Assembly: GCA_034509425.1 (NCBI GenBank)
Contig: JAVTVJ010000070.1
Location: 1,240,001-1,304,000, forward strand
From: Eopsaltria australis
Taxonomy: Eukaryota > Chordata > Aves > Passeriformes > Petroicidae
DNA: 64,000 nucleotides
Direction of reading: 5' to 3'
This document shows, one piece after another, positions 39,701 to 51,700 of this stretch; the first letter of the stretch is position 1, and every line of letters begins with the position of its first letter. The position numbers and the translations under genes are program-made. Below the pieces are notes generated by a model. It was not told the DNA's origin. It worked only from the letters and a program-made list of their open reading frames with translations, and did no database searches.

Positions 39701-42700
39701 ACATACTGCAAATTTAAGTTACTGTTCAGAGGGGCGCTGGGGATATCTCCATGTGAGCTGCCAGTGTAGAAGTGATGTGTGAACTCGCACTCAGATTGAC
39801 ACATGGGGAAAAAAGAATGGGACAGAGGGCAGAGTGCTTCAGGGCCCATGTGAAGCAGGGTGGGTCTTCAGAGAAACAGCTCTGAGTTGGGAGGGTGAAT
39901 GGAAACTGAGTTGTTACTGACAAGCCCCCAAGTGTTTGGTGTACTGAGCTGAGACTGGAAGAGTAGAAGTACCTGTGTCGTAAGGGACATAAAGGTGCAA
40001 TATAAAGCTTTCGTTGTGGAATAGCTCCCCAAAATAGCACTTTGGGCCAATATGTAACTGTCTCATTTTGTGCTATTTTGTCTAATAGGAGAAAATTATT
40101 CTTCCCCATGAAGCTTAATGTGCTCTTGTCATTACAACATTGTGTCTCCAAGAATGCCATCAGAGGAGCTGTTACTGGCACAGGTCTTCTCAGTAGTTCA
40201 TTTCTGCCCAGGTCTTGGTCTACTAATGCCAAGCTCTGTTTGTCCTAAATCAGTCCTGCCTCCTGCATGGGACCAGTGCTTCCCTGCATTTGTTCTCTCA
40301 GTGCCTGCTTTTGGGAAAAAGAAGTACAATAGCAATTTTTTTTTTACCCACAGTAGAAATGGTAAGCCATAATTTTGCACTTTGCAAATGGAAAAAAAAA
40401 AATAAAGAGGCAGGGAAGAGACCTATGACTGCTTTTATTTTGCAAATACAGTTATTGAAAAAAACAGAAAATAGAAAAGCTGAATCTGGAGGATCTGGTT
40501 TGTTGGTTTGTTTTTTTTTTTTTTACAGATTTTTAAGTTGGGTTTGATTTCCTTCAGGGTAATGAAGTACGGCTCGCAAATCTTCTATGCTTTCCCTGAG
40601 GCTTTTTGTTCCTGAAAAGGTTTTTGACAATTTAAAGTTAGTCTGAAGAAGTACACTAAGCTGTAATTTATGTTGCCAGGCATTATTACCTAAGGCCCTT
40701 CCTTCTCACACAGAGGAGCACACAGGTGAAACTGCAGAATTGAATTATCTTTGCCCAGGTCGCAAAAAGAGAGGTTGTCTGTGAGAGCACTCTGTCATGT
40801 TTTCCTACCAGCCCCAGGTTCACGCTTATGTCCTTGAAAAATCCCATTTGCTTGGCTGACAGGCTGTCACAGGGCTGGGACATAGGTTATTGCTGTGAGA
40901 TGAGAGCCTTTTGGCATTCTTCTGAGTCACTGGCACCATCTGTCCCTCTTCCTGCGGTAAGGCCGGATGGAGCGAGTGGAGCCCTGGTGTGCTGTTCAGC
41001 TTTTACTTTGGCATTCCTGACCTTGCAGCAGTTGCGGTCCGATGCAGGGGTTGGTTTGGGGTAACTTGCTTTTTTCCATGTTCTGCAGTGAACCCTGGGC
41101 ATAATCTGCTTTGGCTCACATTGTATTGCAGGAGACATGTTCTGCTGCAAAGCAGATGGTTTCAAAATGAATGTTTTTGCTATTAGTGCATCATATTGGG
41201 CCAGGTATTGCTTGCTTCTCTCACCCCTCCTTGTTCAGAACCTTTTCTTTTCAACACACAATAAAAACTTAGAAGGGAATTCGGTCAAGATTCACATGGA
41301 TCAAAATTCTGATCATCCAAACAGTGTCACCCTGGTTTCCCTTTTTGCTTTTATGAAGTGAGTGATATGTTCCTGTCCTGTCCTGTCTCTGTTGAGTTTG
41401 ATCCTTTCAATGTGGACTGAAATTCACAGCCCTGGGCTCATCAAACCCATCTTGATTTAAAAACCTCCCAACCCTTAGATAGAATAACTTTTAGGCAGCA
41501 CAAAATACAGCAGTAGAGTATTAAAGATAACAGGGTCAGGTTTCCCACAGCATTGTATGTGGAAATGTTGGTCTTGTGGAAGAAGCTGTGGTGTTAGAGG
41601 AGAACAGGACTTTACAGATAAACCCAGGGCTGTGAGTTTGCTGGCTGAGTGCTTTGTGAGGATTGTTGCAACACTAGAAAAAATAAAAACAGAGTGAACT
41701 TGAGCTTAGTGCTGTTAGTGAGCTTTCAGACAAGTAGTAATGACAGGTGAGGCTTGGCAGTGGAAGACATGAGTTGAGGTTATGTGCATATTGACACAGG
41801 AATGACACTGAAATGCTCGTAGGAAAAGGGAGTTTTCTCGGGATGATGTTCAGTGTGAAGTGAGCAAGGATAAAGAGTTGAAGTCTGTCGGGTGGTGAAA
41901 GGCGACCCATAGCATTGAAACCTGGGGAGGACAGTTGGCATGGATCAGGGAGACTGGAGAGAAGGCAGAGTAGATGGATAATGCAGCAACTGACGGTGTC
42001 CTGTTTCTTGAGCATTAACTCATAAAATAGAAATGGGATGAACAGCAAGTTATTTTAGAATGAAATGTACTGTAATGCATTTGTATGTTAATAAGAAGGA
42101 GCAGGAGGGATGAAAATAGGAGCTGTCACTGCAAGAAAATGTCATCAGCCATAGAGTTAGAGGACTTGGTGCTGGCAAGTCAAATTTCCACGTTGTTTCC
42201 CAGGTAACAGGTGAGTGTGTTGAGGCTGGGAGATGTCCAGAAAAGTGAAGTGGGACTTGGGGACAGAGGCTTATGTTTGTGTGTGCCATTTTTTTTGCCC
42301 TCATTTTCAGAGTCCTAAAATAGATCTAATTTCCCTTAGTGTTACGTAACAGTGAGTCAAACCCAGCTTTTAAATATCTTTAATTAGTTTTAACAATCAA
42401 ATTTCTAGTTAACACATTTAAAGTTATGAATCCTGCTGCTCTGCATCCTTGCAGAAGAGGCTCAGTGGTTACCTGGAGTGAGTGTGCAGGTGACTTTCAC
42501 CTAAACTGATTCAAACCCTGTTTCCTCTTGAGCTAGACAAGATGCTCCAGTGCAGGAGGTCCAAACTTCCCCATTCATGATGCTGGTGTCTTTCTGTGTC
42601 TTTATGTTTTCTCTTTATTGTCTGTGCCCATCTTCATGCTCCTGTAAGCTCTGGTGCAGCCTCCTGTGCTTCCGAAGCCCTGCAGCTTCGGAGAGTTGGC

Positions 42701-45700
42701 AGCGGTCGCCTGTCCATGGAGATCATCGGAGTTGGTGTCAATTTGATGTGGATTTGAACAAAGCTAGGCCTGCCAGGTTGGACAGAGAGTTACTTGCTTG
42801 AATTTCAAAATTTTGACTTCTGGTTTGATTCTTGCTTCAGGCATTATTTCAGATCTCTCATTTGAAGAGAAAATATCTTCCCTACCTGGCTGGAAGCCAT
42901 GTCCAGGGCAGTGCAGTGTGATCCTCACTTGGAATACTTTTCATCTGCAGTGGTTGTAGGTGGTGCACATACTTGTGCACATGCTTTGACAGTAAACAGC
43001 ATATGTACTTTTATTGCTTTGTGTAGTTCTGAAAAGCCCATGCCAGCATGATAGGTATGGATCAGGAAAGAATTACAGCTTGTGTGGACTATGTAAAACT
43101 ATATACAGCCCCCTGATCATGCAACAATGCTTCTATTTTATAAACTTTGTGCTCTGTTGGAATACACATTGTAAGGTCTTTGCACTGATGCTGAGTTATA
43201 TTAATCTGTCAATGCTTGTTTAACAATAGTGTTGTAGAAAAGATAATTAATTTTTTTGCAAACACATCTACATTTGTATTTTGATTAGTGTCAAAGAAAA
43301 CCAACAGAATGAGGGATATTATTATTTCAAAAGTATAAAATGCTTGTAAATAATTTTTTTTCTCTGTGAAATGCAAAACCATGCAAAGGTCTTGCTCACA
43401 TTTTTTATTTACTATGAATTCAGCTCCTATTCCCACTGGGGTTGTGCTGTTCACACTACTGATGATAGGGGGTAAGTTGTTTTTATGACATGCTTATGAA
43501 GCCTTTTATGCAGAAAAAGCGTTCAATAGATACTCAGTAGTGGAGAACTATTTTCAGACAGGTGTGTTGTTATGAAAAAGGATGATCATTTAGCCCAGAT
43601 AAATTACTCTTTAAGACTATCAGAAATAGTTATTAGCAACATTTTCAACCCTGAAGGTGGATTTTATTTACTTTGGATTTATTAGTTGTGTACTCAGACT
43701 GGACTTGATTCTTACCTGAGGCAGAGTCCAGCTCCTCAGAGGCAGTTATGTTGCTGTAGTTTTGGTTCTCCAAAACCCCTGCACACTCTCACTAGATCTG
43801 CTGATCAGTGAGCTGTGCTGTCCTTCACTTGTGACTGATGCTCAGATCTGGACTCGTCTCCCTCATTTTCCCCAGGTACCAAATGCTGTTACTGATCCTA
43901 GGGTTCTTGGTTGAAACCTTTGAGTTACCTGCTGAGTTAACGGGAATATGGACAGAACTTAATTAATTAATTATAACTTACCTTAAATATAAATGACAGT
44001 ACATTTCTCAGTGCTGTTGAAAAGGAACTGGGTTGCTGAAGACATGATGACTAAGAAAGTAATAATGATACATATTTTGCATGGAGAATGTTGCAGCCAT
44101 TTCTATTTCAGACTATACAGATTATAGACAATAAAAGTTTCAACAAAGATGATATGAACAGTAGCATTTGTGTGATACTAATTTTTGTACAAAAAGTGCT
44201 GTTCAGTAGAGGTCACTCTAGTGGACACAAATATCTCTCAGGACTCCTTAATATGGATTTACACTATAGACCACATAGTTCTTGAGTAGCCACTCTGGTA
44301 ATTAATGGTATGTAAAAGGTTTAATCTGTGTAATGAATAGAATTTTAAAAATCCATAGCTAACATTTGAAAGTGAATATGTTTGTTTTGTATGAGGCATA
44401 ATAATTTAAAATTGCTTCATGTTTTACTGAATTTCTTGCTAGTTTATAATGGGCAGCTGCCAGTGAACAACATTTCTAAGAGAGTGTGATTATGTACTAA
44501 CAAAACAGACATGCCCAGGGCTGTTTCCTTCTGCTGTAGTGGCTATGTCCTGACTATTATTATTTTTGTTAACTTAAACATATTGCTGCTTTCAAAGGTC
44601 ATTTTGGAAACGGTGCTTGATTTCTGTTTACCTTCCAAATTGTTTGGGAGAAGGACAGTGGCTAAAACTTACTCTAACAGTTTCAGAGTGTAGATAATTG
44701 AGTTTCTCTTCCATGAATGTTTCTGGGTGCTGTTAATTGTGCAGTATAGATGCTGCTTGGGATTTTATAGAATGTTATTTTGTGTGTCTTGATATTTCTT
44801 ATGGTACATATTGTTAGGGAAAGGCCTGTCTCTGTAGTCAGAAATGATGGAGTATACCTGATACAATCAAACTACTGCAAGTCCACAGTGAGTTCAAGTG
44901 AGTGAGCTGTATGTGAAGAACATTGCTTAGGAGATCTTTGGTGAGCCTCCACTCACCCCTGCAGGCTGGTGTAGCAGGACTGGAATGTCACAGAGTTAGT
45001 CAAGCTCATCAAACCCACTTGCTATTAACTCATATAACATTCGTAGTGATGACACGATCACATCTTGCAGAGGATAAGTTGTCATGTCTGGTGTTTTCCA
45101 GTTCTTGATGACACTTTGAGGCAGTTGAATGCTGCTGGAAAAATGCTGGAGTCAGCTGAACGTATAAAGAGAATTTAGATAGGCAGAATGAGATTCCTGG
45201 AGATGTTACTTGACCAAGTCAGTGAGGTTAATGCTTCTCCATATACAATTCTCCGTGGGATTTTATACACCCAGAAGTGGTCAAGACCCTATGTTGCTTT
45301 TTTCCTGCTGAAAGCTGGCAGGTTCAGTGAGCACACCAACTGTTCATCTGTGCTGGAACTTTGGGGCAGAGTTGAGCTGGAGGAGAGGAACCAATTACTG
45401 AAGTGCCAACAACCATTGGGCATCACTTTGGGTTCCACCTGGAAGTCATGCTGCATGGCCTCACTTTGCAGGCGAGGTCTGTCACAGTCACAGGACTGGG
45501 TGATGAAATTTGCAGCAGTGTAACAGCTTAAAATAACAAAGCAATCTGTTTGAATACTGAGGGTGTTTTGGGACACACAGGATTGTGCTTGTCTGTGATT
45601 TATTTCATCACATAACTCTCCATATCAGATCTGCATGAAATTCAATTTCTTATCCGGGCATGAGCTTGTGTTGTGTATGATCACGGCAAGTAACAGAATG

Positions 45701-48700
45701 AAATCTGTTAGAATAGCTCCAAGATGCTGCATTCTTATCCACAAAAACAAAGGCACTGTAATTCTTCTAAAATTTTAAACAGAAGCATTATAACCTTTGA
45801 CTCTACATCCTTTCTAAAAAGAATCACAAATTTTCCAGAAAGACTAAAAGAAAATGTTTATGTAAAATGTCTTTCTTGTGGGGATTTTTTTTATTTGAAA
45901 ATTATCTAATGGTTCAAAACTGAAGTGTTTAATTTTGGGAAAGCTGCCAGTATTGAGTGGAGCATTCAGACACCTCATGTCCCCATTTACCTCTAGGCTG
46001 TATCTGTTCCTGTCTCCAGGAGAGACTGTTGTGCACTGTAGGAAAAAATATTTCAACTAAATAACATTGTCTTTGTAAGGAAATGGAAGCTTAGAGCACT
46101 CAAACTACGGCTCCTAGGGCAGTAGCAATAGCTAACAAGCATTCTGAGATCATTTCTCCCCTGTTTTTTTTTTTTTACATTTAGCTTTCTTCCCTCCCTC
46201 CATCCAGTGAACTCAAATTCTAAGGTAGCCTTTGCGTTTTGTATACTGGCAGATTTAGCTGCTGCATTCTTGTCACAGAACACTTAAATATTCATGCTGC
46301 CTTTAATTTTAGTGCTGAAAGACTGTAGTAGATACAATGATGCAGGAATTTGGGCTTAGAAAATGGAAGATTTTTTAATGCCTCGGCTATGTGTGAAGAT
46401 TTATCAGGCAGGCTCCAAAATGAGTAGAGCTGACTGGAGTACTGCTTTAAATGATCTATTTCAGTAAATACACAGCCAGGATCTTTAAATGGCTAAGCAT
46501 ACAGCTGGTGTCTGATATCCAGAATGTGGCTTGAAGTGTTGTTTATTCAGGATGAGAACAGGTATTATAGGTCTATAGTACTTCACTATACCCTTATATA
46601 TATCAGCAAATTTCTTTGTCTGAATTTCCAAAAATAACGTTAATAAAGAAACATGTTAAGAATTATCTTATGATTATTCCAGGTTGGATTTAATTACATT
46701 TAAGAGAATTTAAATTATTTATCTGTGTGTTTCTTATTTCCCTGTGTGCTGGCAGTAGGCAGCCTGTCCCCTCACTGCCAGCATCTGACTGATTAATTGG
46801 TCTCTTGCTTGATCTGTTTTCCTTTTTGTTTATGTCTAACTTATTCTAGTGCTGTCCCTTTTTAATACGGTAACATCGAATTTGCTTAAGGTCTGTGAAC
46901 TAATGTGGATTAAAAGCAGCTCTAATACATAATTGATCTACCAGTAGGGCACAAAGAACTGATTCTGGTTCCTAGATAGGAAATGCCTTTTTTGTCCTAT
47001 GCTGATAGTCTGAGCTCTAAAATCTATGTTAATTTAAAGTGAATAGGCTACTGGAAATTGACAAATTATCCGTGTTAATAATTTTTCTTAAGAGATTAAT
47101 TAGCTGTTAGAGGCAAAATGATTTTTAGACACAGGCACAGACTCACATGCACTCTGGCATGTTCCTTTTAGATTTTGGTGCACTTCTGTTCATTGGCAAT
47201 TGAAGATATCTTATGTCTAGAAAATGTGGTGTGTTTTGAGTCTGTATCTGCCTCCTGCTGTGACCCCACACCCATTAATACCTTACAGAAGATTTTGCTT
47301 GCTTAAACTATTTTTTTTTGTACGGGTACAAGAGCTTTGTGACATGGTCTCAACAACAGCATCCATTTGTGAATGGATAGGTTGGAAGAGGCTGTGTCTG
47401 CTCATGCTAGCATTGGCTCTGATTTTATTTCAGCTTGTCCTGTGCTGCCAAGAAATGACTCTTGACTGTTCAGTTAAGCAGAGATAGAAGCTTGTTTAAG
47501 GTTTAATGTTTAATGATATTCTCACTGAAGTGAGGAGTTTTGTATTTTCAGCCTCCTTCTGAGGTGCATGCGGTGGTCACAGAGGAGCCCTCAGCTGTAG
47601 CATGAGTGGCGTGGATGACGGCTGCGGGGCTGTGGCACTAATAGCAGGGATGTGCCGGGTGGCACGGCACGGTGCCTTGGGTGGGGCTAATGGATGGGAA
47701 GCAAGACAGCCAGCAGGGTGTCTCTGCCTTCCATTAAGTCCACTCACGCATACCATATGCCATCATCCCTGTACTGGGGGTTTAATTCTCTGGTTAACAT
47801 CAACCACTAGCACTGGAGTGACGGAGTAGAGGAAAGCAGAAAATTTAAGAGGGCTGCAAATCAGAATGTGGCCGAATCAGAAAAGTAGAATGGAAGGAGA
47901 GGGAAGGAGGATCTTTTTGCACACGTTCTTATGCTTCCTGTTAAAAGTAGGTTACACTGGTCTAGCATATTGCATTGCACTTAAGATGCTACAATTTGAA
48001 TAAGGTTTTAGCAGTAGAGCAATAAACATTTTGCAATCTCTAGTTATAAACATCTGAAGATGTTACATATGCAAAAGCAATATCTTTGTAAATAGTGCTA
48101 TATTTAGAAAAAAAGACGTGCTTTCAGATGCAACCACCTTTTGTTATGTTGCTAGAGCTGAGAGCAGAGCAGAAAATTGTCAGTTTCAAAATGGAAATTG
48201 AACTTCTTTCCTAGAGGTTTCATTAATGAATGGAGTTAATATGAATGACTCTCATTAATGCTGACTTTCCCTGGTCTGGGAGCTGCCTGTGGTGCCCTCT
48301 GACATTTCTGAAAAGCTGGGCTCACTGGTGGGTGCCAGAACTGGGGAGGCAGCTCATGCCCAACCTTTGGAAACTGAACTTGTTCAGTGTTGTGCAGGCA
48401 GCTTGGCAGTGGCTATGTTTTGTAATCCTGGTTCAGAGAGTGTGATGCATGAAATGTCAGGATTTTCAGGTAAGGTAAGCCTTCATTTAGGTGGAGTAAG
48501 CCAAGCACATTTTTGACAGTCACTTCTTGAGTGACCTCAGGCAAGCCAAGAAGTTTGAGTACCTTACATAGGGTAAATAGTAACATCTACCTGCAAATCA
48601 GTTTTCAGTTGATATTGAGACGTCTGTCATCACCCTGGTTACTTCTGCTGGTGATGAATTTCAAAAATAACACAACTTTGGTAAGTGATTTGAAAAATAC

Positions 48701-51700
48701 CAGGTAAAAAGACTATTTAACTTTGGTGATTTTCTGTTTTTCATCAGTATCTGACTTGTTTGGAACTGTGTGCTCTTGTATGGTTTACTTATGTTCAGAA
48801 GGACCCTTCTGTGTTTCAGTTTGTTCCCGTGGCCTCTGATCCTATCACTGAGCACCACTGAAAAGAGCCTAGCTCCAGCTTCTTACACCCTTCCCTTAGG
48901 TGTTCATGTACGTTGCTGAGATTCCCCTGAGTTTTCTCTCCTCCATGCTGGACATTCCCAGCTCTCTCAGTCTCTGTCCATATGAGAGATGCTCCAATCC
49001 CTGAGTCATCTTCCTGGCCCTTTGCCAGACCAGTATGTCTCTGTCTGCTTTATACTGGGAAGCCCAGCACTGGACCTCACATTCCAGACAGTTTCAGAGT
49101 TGAGTTCTTTTCTCTGTGGGTGTCCATGTGATGTGAACTGAGGCTACTGTTGTTTTCTCTTGCTGAGAATGCATTCACATGGGTTCCACTTTTATCTTAG
49201 CAGGAAGACATCTGCTTTTCTGATTTTGATCTCCCAACTCCTTGCATATGAATTTTCAAGATTTTCAGAAGTGTGATTTTAGGAGAGATCCTACCATCAC
49301 ATTTCTTCATTACTGGCATATCCTGATAGCACGGCGAACACATTAGCCTTGTCCTAGATATGTATGATAAAACATGTAGCTATTTATTTTCCCAGTTGTG
49401 AATCTCTGTTTTTACTGTAAGATTTCCTCCGTAGCACAGAGACATCCATGGTTATATGGCTTTACAAAGACAGGGGGTTGATGTGTGAAGTTAGAATTCA
49501 ACAACAGTGATTTATGGGCCTGTAGAGTAATAACTTGAATGACAGTTTTCCTTCAAACAATATTGAAGTTCCCTTGACTTCCAGGTACATATTGCATGTG
49601 TGTACCACCAGCAGTCGTTCAGGAGTGCAGAGGAAGAGGGAAGCTGAAGTGGAGTTGGCATGTAGGAAATCCTCTCTTTTCAAGCCCCTTTGTAAAGAGA
49701 AAGTGTAGTTGAGCAGTTCAGACTGAGGTTTTCTTTGAAGCTGAAAGGCTGAAATAAATCCTCATTCCGTACTATGACAAAGACATTTGAACACTTTTTG
49801 GAACGGGAAATAGATTTGTCCTAGGGGGAGCTGACCTCTTGAAACTATGTATGCTACATAGTTCATGATACCTCTACTCTTAATAAAATATAATACTTAT
49901 TAATGGATCTCAAGTCAGTTATTCAATTTCCTCAGTAATTTAAAGCTTAATTATGCTGCATTCTAGATCTCAGTGGCTGTCCTCAGCTGATTTTTCTTAA
50001 ATCACTATCCCTCCAATTTTACGGTTCAGTTCAATTCTCAGGACTGTCATTTGCATGGAGTGACAGATTAAAATTGGATGGCTAAAATTATTACAGTTCT
50101 TAGTGCTTACTGCAGTGATGGAGATTGATTCCTCATAGTATGAGGAAACATATGGCTCATGAAATAACTCTTGAAACACAATCGTTTTCAGTTTATTGTA
50201 TTGTAAATTGAAACTTACAAAGGGCTAATCCAATTTTAATGCATCTTGTCTGAAAATGAGAGTTGCATTTTTGGAGGAGCTTTGAATAATAAAATTGTAG
50301 GCACCAGTTTAGAAGTTCTCCATTTCTAGGGGAGAAAAAGTGAATATTATGGTTGGAGAAATTGTATCTTTCAACTCAGTAACTTACTGGTACTGCATAA
50401 CTATGCAGTGCTATTTGAAAATGTGTATTTTTGCCTCTGTGCACGATCTCTGTTCACCTTATCCATCTGCAGATCTGTACACCCCATTGCCTGGACAGGT
50501 TCAGAGTAGCTTCAAAATCAGTCTTGACATATGATGTAAGACATGGGTTCTCCATGCAGGAATACTTTATATTTCTCTTTCCCTACCTTCCTGTGGAAAT
50601 CTTGAAAAGGGGCTAGAGAGGGAATAAGATGAATCTGTTTTTCTCTTGTGCATCATAGTAATTTCTTGATATCTCTCCCTTTTTACTTTAATTAATACTT
50701 TAATACTTTGTAATTTAATCTCTGCTGCTCCTCACTTTTGTCTTACATCTGTGTTTTCTGCCTTGCCTTGTTTCTTTCAATCCTTGTATTAACATTATCC
50801 CAAAATATTTCTTTGTTCCCAGGTGCTGTTTAGCCCACTCCCATTTGGAAGTGGTTAGGTGCAAGGAAGGGGGGTGGTATCTGATAGCTACTGATGCTCC
50901 TCTTTGAAATGACCTCAGGCCTGTGGGAAGCTTTCTGCATGATGAAAAGCATCTTGACAGTAGTCCTGTGGTCAGCAGTTTGGCAGAGACCAGGGGCTGT
51001 TTGGACAGTCTCACTGACTAAAAGTGGGTGACTTCAGGACGAGGGTGGTACAAGCTGAGAGGCTGGTGTGGCGTTCCAGCTCTTGCTATGCGGTCCCTGG
51101 CCAAGGACTTCTGCCTTCGGGAACTGGAGTATGGAATCCTTTATGAACAGTAGTTTTCCACATTAATTTTATTCCACCAGTATTATGAAAGTATTTTTAC
51201 TGTATTTATGCACAGCAGTTAGCAGTATAGTGTTTTTTTCTCTTTGTCTGTAATCTTAATCTAATAAGACATTCACAAGCTGCCTGGAAAACAGCCTTTT
51301 TTTTCCCCCATGGGAATTTCCATAGAAGAAATCACCATCTGATAATTGCCTATTGTAAAGAATGATTTTCATCACAGGGTAGAAAATAGAATAGAAGAAA
51401 CTACTTCTACCCTCCTTCTTACTCTATTTCTGGCTTTGCTGATTTGGAAAATAGCATCAGGCTGTAAAAATTTTTGTTTTCTTTTCCTTCTTTTTAATAT
51501 CTCACATTTCAAATTAAGTGTTAGGAAAGAGGCAGTGCTGATAGTTGAAAACAGTATCATCCTTGGAAAACAGCATTTTTCATTTCTTCTTTAAAATTAA
51601 AGCCTTCATTTTCAAGGTTTAAACTAAACAAGTGGGCCAAGAACCAATGTCCAAAACCCCAAGTCCCCATCAAATGAAGAAAAATTGCTAAAAGAATTTC

